Below, piece after piece: positions 35,738 through 43,829 of a DNA stretch of 43,829 nucleotides. The notes below the pieces were generated by a model, which saw nothing but the letters and a program-made list of their open reading frames with translations, did no database searches and was not told the DNA's origin. Source of the stretch: CAYVGO01 sp964450725. GTDB lineage: Bacteria > Bacteroidota > Bacteroidia > Bacteroidales > UBA932. The translations under genes and the position numbers were made by a program. The first letter of the stretch is position 1. Each line of letters starts with the position of its first letter. The stretch lies in the NCBI GenBank assembly GCA_964450725.1, contig CAYVGO010000013.1, positions 1 to 43,829 of the forward strand, given 5' to 3'.

Positions 35738-38700
35738 ATGAAGAATATCTATAACTTTTTAGATAGAAACACGCGAAGAATATGTTCACTATTACTTTTT
35801 CGGACAATGCTACTCCCGGCATTATTTGTTACCGCTTTTTCTGTTTACGGACAATCAAATCTCACGTTGAGTTTTAATAACGCCACCTTAAAAGAGGTAC
35901 TTAATGAGATTGAAAAACAAACAGGTTTTTATTTTATGTACAACACCGGGTTGATTGATGTGAACCAACGGGTGAGTGTGGAGAAAATCAATGCCACTTT
36001 GGAAGAGGTATTGTCATCGATTTTAGACAAGAATAAGATTTTATTTAAAGTGGTTGATCGACAAGTTTTACTTTCTCCCGCCGACTTGGTGGCGCCTAAA
36101 CCCAATGAAAGTGCAGCAATCTCAGGAAATGTGGTTGATGTAAACGGAGAACCTTTGGTCGGAGTGTCGGTTTTACAAAAGGGTACGACACGCGGTGTGG
36201 TAACTGATGCTGAAGGGCGTTTTACGATAAGTGTTCTCGCAGGTACAAGTCTTAAGTTTTCATCGGTGGGTTATAAAGATTTAGAGATGACAGCTACACA
36301 GGGAATGACAGTGAAAATGCAGGAAGATGCACAAAATATTGATGATGTGGTAGTGGTGGGTTATGGTACACAGAAAAAAGTAACATTAACCGGTTCTGTT
36401 TCAAGTGTAAGTGGAGATCAGTTACTTAAACGTTCTGCCGTTTCAACATCAACCTTATTGCAAGGAACAATGCCGGGTATTACGGTACAACAAACATCCG
36501 GAGAGCCCGGTGCAGACGGCGCTTCTATCAGAATACGCGGTACGGGCTCAATTAATGCCGGACAAGACCCATTGGTTTTGGTTGACGGTATGGAAATGCC
36601 CTTAGATAGACTTGACCCTAATACGATTGAAAGTGTTACGACCTTGAAAGATGCTGCATCTGCATCAATTTACGGTTCACGTGCTGCCAACGGTGTGATT
36701 TTAATTACAACTAAAAGAGGTAGAGAAGGAAAAGTTGAGGTGAATTATAGAGGTACTGTAACCACGCAAATGCCAACCAACATGCCCGAAAGAATATCAA
36801 TAGCAGACAATATGATTTACTCAAATCTTGCCAATCGTAATGCCGGCTTATCTACAGATGTATATTCTCAAGAGGTTATTGACTATTACTCTAAATACAA
36901 AGGAGATAATTGGCATTATCCTGAAACAGATTGGTTTAAAGAAATTGTAAAGCCGTATGCCATTCTTACAGACCACACTGTAAATATGTCCGGAGGTGGA
37001 GAGCGGTTAAAGTTTTTGGCTACGGGAAATTATACTTACCAAGACGGATTAGTGCAAACAAATGATTATAAACGCTACAGTTTACGGATTAATACTGACT
37101 CCAAAATCTTTGATTGGATGCGATTTTCTTTAGATGCTAACTTGTTACAAAGTGAAAGATTGACTCCGATTCATTCTGCACGTTCGTTGATTAGTAAGTC
37201 ATTGTATTTATTGGGTGAGTTACCCGGTATTAATGCAGATGGAACTTGGGGTGAAGGTAAAAATGGAGATAACCCCATTGCCGTATCAAGAGAAGGTGGT
37301 GAAAATATCACTAAAACACCGGAAATATTGGTAAATGGACAACTATTTCTTACACCGATTAAAGGAATGGAAATTGTAGGACAATATTCTCGAAGGATGG
37401 TAACTACAGATGTCAGAAATTTTACGCGCGGTTATGACTATTATTCTCAAGGAACTTTTAGAGGACACATGTATGATAAGGGACTATATCAGTCAAACGC
37501 AAAAACGGTAAGAAATTATTATAGAACACAAGCATCCTATACTTTTGATCTCAAACAACATAATATTAAGGTAATGGCAGGTTTTCAGGCTGAAGATAAT
37601 TTTACGGAAAGTTGGGAATCTTCAAAAAGCGGATTTACCATACCGGGTAGAGAATATTTTTCTAATGCTACAGGAGATGCTACGACTAACGGGGGAGCAA
37701 CAGAATGGTCGATGGCTTCAGCCTATGGAAGAATAAATTATGACTATGCCGAAAAATATTTGTTGGAATTCAGTGCTCGTTGGGATGCTTCTTCACGATT
37801 TGCCAGAAACTTAAGATGGAAAATGTTTCCCTCTGCTTCTATTGGCTGGGTATTCACTAAAGAAAAATTCATGGAATCTGCAAATGAAGTAATGAATTTT
37901 GGAAAAATACGTGCCTCTTGGGGTGAATTGGGAAATCAAAATTTAAACGCCAATTATCCTTCTTATGCTTTAGTGGAAACAGGATGGAGTTATTGGTTTA
38001 ACAACGAATTAAACACAGGCGTTGCTATTACAGAAATGAATAATCCCAATATTACATGGGAAAAATCAACACAATATAATGTAGGGATAGATTTAGCATT
38101 TTTCAAAAATAGGCTCACCTTTACCGGAGATTTTTACATTAAAGAAATTTCTGACATGATTATGAAATTTCCACCTCCTTATTACATCGGATTAAATCCC
38201 GCTTACACCAATGCTGCCAATATGAGAAATATTGGTTGGGAAATAGCCTTAGGATATAAGGGCGAAATTGGAAAAGACTTCAACTATTCTGTTTCATTGG
38301 TTTTAGATGATACCCGTAATAAAATTACGGATATGAAAGGATTAACCTATCAAGATAAAAGTTATGTAGTTGGTTATCCTGCCAATGGACATTGGGGTTA
38401 TAAGACAGATGGTTATTTTCAAACAGATGAAGATGTTGCTAATAGTCCTTACTTTGATTTAAAAACACCCAAGAAAGGATATGTAAAATATGTCAATCAA
38501 ACCGAAGGAGATAATTTAATTACTCAAGACGACCAGGTATTTTTAGGAGACCCTTTTCCTCACTATAACTATGGTATTAAATTATGGGGAGAATGGAAAG
38601 GGTTAGATTTAAATATATTTATTCAAGGAGTAGGAGAACAAGCCAAATTTATGAGTGGTCTTGGTGTGGTGCCTTTTGCTCAGGGTGCGAGTTTATATGC

Positions 38701-39043
38701 CCATCAGTTAGATACTTGGACACCAGAGAACCCGAATGCTCAATATCCTATTCTTTTGCCATGGGCTCAAGTAGGAAATAATTTTGACAAATCAGATAAA
38801 TATGTTCGTAGCGGAGCTTATGTAAGATTGAAAAACGTGGAATTGGGATACAGGATTCCACAGTCAATTACAGAAAAAGTAAAAATTAACTATCTGAGAT
38901 TCTATGTGTCCGGACAAAACTTATTGACCTTCTCTAATTACGTAAAGGGGTTTGACCCGGAAGCAAGTGTTACAGGAACTAATGGTGGTGAATTTTATCC
39001 TATTATGAGAACTTTTACTTTTGGTCTTGATATTCGATTTTAA
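35738..39043 (+). CDS. SusC/RagA family TonB-dependent transporter with STN signalling domain
   Basis: 1101 residues. After a long signal sequence ending VYGQ (about residue 39) comes an STN domain (about 43-115, TLKEVLNEIEKQTGFYFMYN), then the carboxypeptidase-regulatory-like domain (ISGNVVDVNGEPLVGVSVLQ). The plug follows (VVVVGYGTQKKVTLTGSV, TLLQGTMPGITVQQ) and then the barrel, ending TFGLDIRF. The STN domain fits signalling through the FecR encoded just upstream to the divergent sigma factor. Transport of an oligosaccharide or similar ligand is expected; the ligand is unknown. susD follows after 21 bases. Confidence 0.96.
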   Translation: MKNIYNFLDRNTRRICSLLLFRTMLLPALFVTAFSVYGQSNLTLSFNNATLKEVLNEIEKQTGFYFMYNTGLIDVNQRVSVEKINATLEEVLSSILDKNKILFKVVDRQVLLSPADLVAPKPNESAAISGNVVDVNGEPLVGVSVLQKGTTRGVVTDAEGRFTISVLAGTSLKFSSVGYKDLEMTATQGMTVKMQEDAQNIDDVVVVGYGTQKKVTLTGSVSSVSGDQLLKRSAVSTSTLLQGTMPGITVQQTSGEPGADGASIRIRGTGSINAGQDPLVLVDGMEMPLDRLDPNTIESVTTLKDAASASIYGSRAANGVILITTKRGREGKVEVNYRGTVTTQMPTNMPERISIADNMIYSNLANRNAGLSTDVYSQEVIDYYSKYKGDNWHYPETDWFKEIVKPYAILTDHTVNMSGGGERLKFLATGNYTYQDGLVQTNDYKRYSLRINTDSKIFDWMRFSLDANLLQSERLTPIHSARSLISKSLYLLGELPGINADGTWGEGKNGDNPIAVSREGGENITKTPEILVNGQLFLTPIKGMEIVGQYSRRMVTTDVRNFTRGYDYYSQGTFRGHMYDKGLYQSNAKTVRNYYRTQASYTFDLKQHNIKVMAGFQAEDNFTESWESSKSGFTIPGREYFSNATGDATTNGGATEWSMASAYGRINYDYAEKYLLEFSARWDASSRFARNLRWKMFPSASIGWVFTKEKFMESANEVMNFGKIRASWGELGNQNLNANYPSYALVETGWSYWFNNELNTGVAITEMNNPNITWEKSTQYNVGIDLAFFKNRLTFTGDFYIKEISDMIMKFPPPYYIGLNPAYTNAANMRNIGWEIALGYKGEIGKDFNYSVSLVLDDTRNKITDMKGLTYQDKSYVVGYPANGHWGYKTDGYFQTDEDVANSPYFDLKTPKKGYVKYVNQTEGDNLITQDDQVFLGDPFPHYNYGIKLWGEWKGLDLNIFIQGVGEQAKFMSGLGVVPFAQGASLYAHQLDTWTPENPNAQYPILLPWAQVGNNFDKSDKYVRSGAYVRLKNVELGYRIPQSITEKVKINYLRFYVSGQNLLTFSNYVKGFDPEASVTGTNGGEFYPIMRTFTFGLDIRF

Positions 39044-39064
39044 ACATTAAATAAATAGTTATCT

Positions 39065-40987
39065 ATGAAATCATATTTTAAATATTCTATACTGTTCATC
39101 TCTTTGTTTATGACATTATTATCTTGTGATAATTACTTAGATAGAGAACCTATCAGCGATTATCTTTCGGGTAATTTTTATGACAACGAAGAGGCTTTAA
39201 AATTAGGGACAAACGGATGTTATCAGCAGGTTTATCTTGATGTTTCGCAAGCAAGTTTACCTTATATTGAACTTTTTGATCATTATACACCTTATGCTAT
39301 AGAACGTGCCGAAAATACTTCTGTCGGTGCGGGAGGTGCTTTTGCTACAGCCGGAGGATGGGAGTCCTTATGGGCAATTTCTTATGACGGAATTTCGAGA
39401 TGTAACACCGTGCTTGATGGTGCTAAACCCTACATGGATAAGCACTCTGTCAATACAAATTCAATGCAATATTTGGCAGAGGTTAAAGTGTTGAGAGCTT
39501 ATTTTTATTATATGCTTGTGAATCTCTTTGGTGATGTACCTTTAATGACTACGGCGTATATTCCCAAAGAACAATGGTTAGAAATTAAACGCGAAAAAGT
39601 TTCTACCATTATTGCAATGATGAATGAAGATTTAGAAGATGCTGCTAAATATTTACCTTGGAAATTTACAAAAGTCGAAGATTATGGTCGTTGTGATAAG
39701 ACATTTGCTTACGGATTAAAAGCTCGCTTTGCACTCAATGCCGGCTCTATCAATTTAGATGGTAACGGAGAGCAATATTTTAGAGATGCCGCCACGGCAG
39801 CAAAAAAGATTATTGATGAATCTAATAGAGATTTAGCCAATAATTTTGAAGATTTATTTAATAATCAGGGACAGGCAAAAGAAGACGTAAAAAATGAAAT
39901 TATTTTTCCGCTGATTTATGCCAGTATGGGTGTAGGTGCCAATGACCCTAAAAAATTTCATTATTTGGCTTATGGTGCAGGAAGTAGAAATGTATCACAA
40001 TCAGGACGTTTTCCTACTCAACTTTTGGTAGATACCTATGAAACATTAAACGGAAAACGCATTGACGAGTCGGGCTCAGGTTATGATCCTCAAAAACCTT
40101 ATGAAAATAGAGATCCTCGATTGAAATACACTATTTATACACATGGAGATATTATGATAGGAAATGTGAGTGGTGCAAAAATAAAATTTAAGGTTGAGTT
40201 GTTTAATAAAAATACTGATTTCTGGGATTATACAGCAGAAACTGCCGGTTGGGTATCCAAACAAAATAAAGACAGAGATGGTGGGTTACAACAATATGCT
40301 TTTGCGGAAAGTGGAGTGGGATATATGTGGAAAAAATATAACAATTTTGATGATGAATCATTTCATTTGGCTACCAATGATATTATTGTGATGAGAATGG
40401 CTGAAATTTATTTAACCTATGCAGAAGCAAAAATTGAGTTGAATGAGATTGACGGAACTGTATATGCAGCCATTGATAAAGTACGTTCTCGTCAAGGAGT
40501 AGGAATGCCCGGTATTTTAGTCGCAGATCCAAGCCGAGCAAACAATCAAGTAAAAATGAGACAGATTGTAAGACGTGAGAGAAAAGTAGAATTTGCAAGA
40601 GAAGGGCTGCTATTTTTTGATATGAGACGATGGAAAATAGGAAAGTTGTTGAATGCTTATGGAGATGACAATACGGTACGTCCTACTTATGGATTTCCTT
40701 TTGCATCAACCGCAGATGCTCCCGCTGTAATAGAGGCTGCGAAAAAGAACTTAGGTTTAGATAATAATCCATTCGGACGGTTAGCACCTACCATGGTTCC
40801 TAAATTTGGAACTCCAAATTCTCAGGAGGATTTAAATGATATTGCCGATTATAGAGCCTATAAAGACGTTTTAAGAGTGAGAGATGCAGAGCGTAAATGG
40901 GACGATGCTTTTTATTTATCTCCTATTCCTCGTACAGAACGTAATAAAGCTCCTCAAATTACCAATAATCCGGGATATGGAGATTAA
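39065..40987 (+). CDS. SusD/RagB family outer-membrane glycan-binding lipoprotein
   Basis: 640 residues. A lipoprotein signal ends in LLSC (Cys21). N-terminal SusD features include YLDREPISDYL, NGCYQQVYL and EVKVLRAYFYYMLVNLFGDV. The C-terminal signature is IVMRMAEIYLTYAEAKIELN, followed by RQIVRRERKVEFAREGLLFF. The order and the close spacing to susC are normal here, unlike the first locus. It caps the transporter at the cell surface. Confidence 0.96.
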   Translation: MKSYFKYSILFISLFMTLLSCDNYLDREPISDYLSGNFYDNEEALKLGTNGCYQQVYLDVSQASLPYIELFDHYTPYAIERAENTSVGAGGAFATAGGWESLWAISYDGISRCNTVLDGAKPYMDKHSVNTNSMQYLAEVKVLRAYFYYMLVNLFGDVPLMTTAYIPKEQWLEIKREKVSTIIAMMNEDLEDAAKYLPWKFTKVEDYGRCDKTFAYGLKARFALNAGSINLDGNGEQYFRDAATAAKKIIDESNRDLANNFEDLFNNQGQAKEDVKNEIIFPLIYASMGVGANDPKKFHYLAYGAGSRNVSQSGRFPTQLLVDTYETLNGKRIDESGSGYDPQKPYENRDPRLKYTIYTHGDIMIGNVSGAKIKFKVELFNKNTDFWDYTAETAGWVSKQNKDRDGGLQQYAFAESGVGYMWKKYNNFDDESFHLATNDIIVMRMAEIYLTYAEAKIELNEIDGTVYAAIDKVRSRQGVGMPGILVADPSRANNQVKMRQIVRRERKVEFAREGLLFFDMRRWKIGKLLNAYGDDNTVRPTYGFPFASTADAPAVIEAAKKNLGLDNNPFGRLAPTMVPKFGTPNSQEDLNDIADYRAYKDVLRVRDAERKWDDAFYLSPIPRTERNKAPQITNNPGYGD

Positions 40988-40991
40988 AATC

Positions 40992-42959
40992 ATGGACATT
41001 ATAGAAAGAATATTATTCTTACTCCTTATGCTGACCGTAAAAATGGGTGCGGCACAAGTGATAACTATGGAAGCACAATCTCAAGACCCGACATTGGTGG
41101 TCAGAGGAGTTGAAATAAAAATTGATACAATCAATCCTGAAGATGGCAAAAACATAAAACAAGGAGTTGTTTTGTTTACCTCAGATTTTTTACGTGAACA
41201 AAAAATTACTTTGACAAAACAGTTTGAAACTGCATTAGTTTGTAATGAACAAATGGTAGTTACGCGGATAATAACGCAAAAAGTTTCTACAAGTAAAATA
41301 AATTTTAATACGGGAGGTTTTGTTGTTGTTGGAACATCAAATAGTAAAGAATTTTTTGAGCGGAACTTTAAACAAGGTCATGTCGTAAAATTAAGGATTG
41401 ACGATAAAATTAGTTCTCTTGCAGATATTAAAAATTTGTATGGTAATAATGTCAGACTACAATTAGACGGAAATGACTTCTTTACAACACAACAATTGAA
41501 TTATAGCACAACAGGAAAAATTATCAATCCTAAAAAAAATGTCCGTTATGTTTTAGAGGTTACAAGTCCTAATCATTCTAAAACTGTTCGACAAAACATT
41601 GTAAAAAGTAACACTTTTACAATTGACTATCCATTGAAAAAAGGGGTAAATTATATTGATATTACACTACTTGATGGCGGAAATTTAATAACCCAGAAAT
41701 CTGTAGTTGTATTTTCTAAATTTGTTTCACAAAAACAATCAGATGTGGTGATGTGGGTAGAACAGTTTCCCAACGCAAAAACATTGACAGACGTCAATAA
41801 TATTACAGAAATGGTTTTGAACTGTAAAAAGGCCGGGGTAACTGCATTGGGTTTTGATGTAAAAGGACCGGAAGGTTTTGTTTCCTACAAAAAAAATAAC
41901 TTATCTCACACGCCTTATTTTACAGCAATTCAACACCCCAAAAAAGCAATGCCCGAATCTGATTTCGATTTGTTGGAAACAATGATTCGAGTGGCACACC
42001 AACACGGAATCAGGGTGTATGTAAGTCTCAACTTCTTTACAGAGGGAAATATAACGTTAAATGAATATGCCGTGTTAAAACAACATCCGGAGTGGGAAGA
42101 AATTGTACAACGTCCTGAAGATAAAGGAAAATTACTGCCAATTTCTCAGTCTTTTGCCGGTAAAGAGGCACAACAGGGAAAAAGAGTAGCATTGTCGTTT
42201 GTCAACCCGGTACACAAAGAAGGACAAGACTATCAAATTTTACGTGTCAAAGAAATTTTGGAAAACTATGATGTTGATGCCATTGTTTTTGACAGAACCC
42301 GATATGATAATTTGTATGCTGATTTTTCTACTACATCAAGAAATGCGTTTGCAGAATTTTTAATGAACAAAAATTTAAAACTTGGTCAATTCCCTGAAGA
42401 TGCTTTTCTCATTGATACAACAGGAAAACTCATCAGAGGCAAATATTTTGTAGAGTGGGTAGAATTCAGGTCAACGGTTATTCGAGATTTTACTACGCGT
42501 GTTCGAGAGATAGTAAATCATTATAATGCCCAAACTAAAAAAAACGTACAATTAGCCGCTTATGTCGGTTCATGGTATGAATCATATTGGGAAAATGGTG
42601 TCAATTGGGCGAGTAAAAATTTTAGATATAACAAAAGATTAAACTTCCCCGATACTACAGTTTATTCAACAAATTATTACAAGACAAGTTATCTCGAAAA
42701 TCTTGATTTTTTAATGATTGGAACGTACTACAAGAATGAAGCCGACATTAATAAATATATCACCTTAGGTAATATTTTAACCAATGGTGAAGTCCCCATT
42801 TATGGTTCTATGAGTATTCCTGATTTGAAAAATGAACAGCAAGCCGAAGTTTTTAAGGCTTCACTACAATATAGCGATGGTTTGATGATTTTTGATCTTT
42901 GCTATATTACTTGGAGCAGTTTTATAGAAAATATGAAACAAGCGTTTACAACAAAATAA
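40992..42959 (+). CDS. GHL10-like TIM-barrel protein, putative glycoside hydrolase
   Basis: 655 residues from the ATG at 40992; another in-frame ATG at 40977 overlaps the susD stop codon and is possible. A signal peptide (MDIIERILFLLLMLTVKMGAAQ) is followed by a beta-rich N-terminal region to about residue 240. A barrel domain begins VVMWVEQFPNAKTLTDVNNI. Typical signs of glycosyl-hydrolase-like family 10 are GVTALGFDVKGPEGFVSY, HQHGIRVYVSLNFF and VDAIVFDRTRYDN, the last resembling the family's DGIHFDYIRYP motif. A later barrel segment is NVQLAAYVGSWYES. It is probably periplasmic or surface-exposed and acts on the ligand of this SusC/SusD pair. Activity is not established for this exact subfamily. 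Confidence 0.82.
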   Translation: MDIIERILFLLLMLTVKMGAAQVITMEAQSQDPTLVVRGVEIKIDTINPEDGKNIKQGVVLFTSDFLREQKITLTKQFETALVCNEQMVVTRIITQKVSTSKINFNTGGFVVVGTSNSKEFFERNFKQGHVVKLRIDDKISSLADIKNLYGNNVRLQLDGNDFFTTQQLNYSTTGKIINPKKNVRYVLEVTSPNHSKTVRQNIVKSNTFTIDYPLKKGVNYIDITLLDGGNLITQKSVVVFSKFVSQKQSDVVMWVEQFPNAKTLTDVNNITEMVLNCKKAGVTALGFDVKGPEGFVSYKKNNLSHTPYFTAIQHPKKAMPESDFDLLETMIRVAHQHGIRVYVSLNFFTEGNITLNEYAVLKQHPEWEEIVQRPEDKGKLLPISQSFAGKEAQQGKRVALSFVNPVHKEGQDYQILRVKEILENYDVDAIVFDRTRYDNLYADFSTTSRNAFAEFLMNKNLKLGQFPEDAFLIDTTGKLIRGKYFVEWVEFRSTVIRDFTTRVREIVNHYNAQTKKNVQLAAYVGSWYESYWENGVNWASKNFRYNKRLNFPDTTVYSTNYYKTSYLENLDFLMIGTYYKNEADINKYITLGNILTNGEVPIYGSMSIPDLKNEQQAEVFKASLQYSDGLMIFDLCYITWSSFIENMKQAFTTK

Positions 42960-42978
42960 TCATTTAAGATAAGTCATT

Positions 42979-43829
42979 ATGAAAAAATTATTCTTTTATA
43001 CCTTATTAGCCTTTTTGGCTTTGAATATAGTAACATGCACTTCTAAAGAAGACAACAGAGAATGGAAAAATGTTACTATTGTTAATGCCTATATTGACGG
43101 AAAAATTCAATCCGGTGTTAATGTTACAGAAGAAAAAACTACCATTAATTTACCGGCAGGAACACCTTTAGATAAATTAAAACTAAAGTTGGTAGTTATC
43201 AATGGCGAAGCTGTTGGTTTTCCTGAAAATGTAGAATGTGATTTTAGAAAACCTGTAGATGTAAAATTAAAATCGTTTGGTGGCGGAGAGCGAATGCAGA
43301 AATTACATATTGTTGCACCTCCAAAACTCACCGACTTTTTTATTGAAGGCGTAAGTATTGACCCTGAAAAAATCTATTTTACCAATAACAAATTGATTGT
43401 ACAAGTGCCTGTAGGTACAGATTTGACCAATCTAAAAGTTACAATGAACTTCTTGAATGGTAAATCCGATTTTCAAAATGGCATAGCCAAAAATTTTACG
43501 GAAAAGCAAACATTTACGATTACCGGTGTTGATGAAATAGCAACTTATCCGTACGACTTTTTGATTACAGACAATGAAGTAGGACCGGCAGCCATAACCT
43601 CAATAAAAATTAATGGTAATGAAGTGGCAAGTAAAAGTTATACAACGGCTGATATGGATGGGAATAGTACAGTTACTTATTATGCTGCAAAGATTGATAA
43701 TTTTGCCGATGCTGCGATTGATTTGGAAGTTGGATTTGGCAATGAATTTGAAGGGTTTATCAATGGAACAAAATTAGATTTGTTCACACAACCGGTCATT
43801 AAAGTTGTAGGAACAAACGGAATAACTAC
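42979..43829 (+). CDS. DUF5018-like surface lipoprotein, 3' end outside window
   Basis: 283 residues visible, still open at the window edge. The lipoprotein signal ends NIVTC with Cys20. Repeated beta-sandwich units follow: TIVNAYIDGKIQSGV, FFIEGVSIDPEKIYFTNNKL and ITSIKINGNEVASKSY each start a domain of about 90-100 residues, a layout typical of DUF5018-containing lipoproteins encoded after susD. It lies 19 bases after the GHL10-like gene and is probably a surface glycan-binding protein of this locus. Confidence 0.8.
   Translation, partial: MKKLFFYTLLAFLALNIVTCTSKEDNREWKNVTIVNAYIDGKIQSGVNVTEEKTTINLPAGTPLDKLKLKLVVINGEAVGFPENVECDFRKPVDVKLKSFGGGERMQKLHIVAPPKLTDFFIEGVSIDPEKIYFTNNKLIVQVPVGTDLTNLKVTMNFLNGKSDFQNGIAKNFTEKQTFTITGVDEIATYPYDFLITDNEVGPAAITSIKINGNEVASKSYTTADMDGNSTVTYYAAKIDNFADAAIDLEVGFGNEFEGFINGTKLDLFTQPVIKVVGTNGIT

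Noticed and set aside
1..43829. Mobile element, prophage or defence island
   Set aside because: No transposase, integrase, phage or restriction gene was seen on either strand; the repeats found are short and not bounded by mobility genes.

Overview
The window is chromosomal DNA from a low-GC member of the Bacteroidota, most likely Bacteroidales. The evidence is two SusC/SusD pairs, a hybrid two-component regulator, an ECF sigma/FecR pair, TAnnTTTG-type -7 promoter boxes, almost no Shine-Dalgarno sequences, and a C-terminal type IX secretion signal of the CHU_C class. No genus can be named. The sequence is a short-read scaffold with three 100-N gaps (16281-16380, 27522-27621, 31582-31681). Each gap sits in or beside repeated sequence, and two are flanked by the same 55 bp on both sides, so those gaps are probably assembly joins and not missing sequence.

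Left third (1-10.5 kb), mostly housekeeping. It opens with the C-terminal part of a thioester alpha-2-macroglobulin, then a membrane protein of unknown function whose N-terminus looks frameshifted, radC, and a SpoU/TrmH rRNA methyltransferase. A minus-strand cluster follows: two M23 peptidase-like envelope proteins, a MerR-type regulator and dnaX. The dnaX gene carries an A10 run at the tau/gamma boundary. Divergent from this cluster is the ribosomal operon rpsF-rpsR-rplI. rpsR has a strong Shine-Dalgarno sequence inside the end of rpsF, in a lineage that normally does not use them.

Middle (10.6-23.9 kb), a polysaccharide utilisation locus (PUL). A hybrid two-component system reads to the right, and a five-gene operon reads away from it on the minus strand: susC, susD, a PKD plus CBM9-like lipoprotein, a DUF4874/DUF4832 lipoprotein, and a membrane acyltransferase of the heparan-alpha-glucosaminide N-acetyltransferase type. 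The layout suggests that glycan is sensed in the periplasm, imported by SusC/SusD with help from the lipoprotein, and processed by the last two genes. No classical glycosidase is present. The intercistronic regions carry palindromic tandem repeats and inverted repeats.

Right of centre (24.2-31.9 kb) is one giant secreted surface protein, split artificially by an assembly gap, followed by a 42-bp minisatellite.

Right end (31.9-43.8 kb). A UbiA-family prenyltransferase and recO come first. Next is an ECF sigma factor transcribed divergently from its presumed anti-sigma factor FecR. FecR leads into a second locus: an STN-containing SusC, SusD, a GHL10-like TIM-barrel protein and a DUF5018-like lipoprotein that runs off the window. 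I found no tRNA, rRNA, CRISPR array, insertion sequence or prophage.
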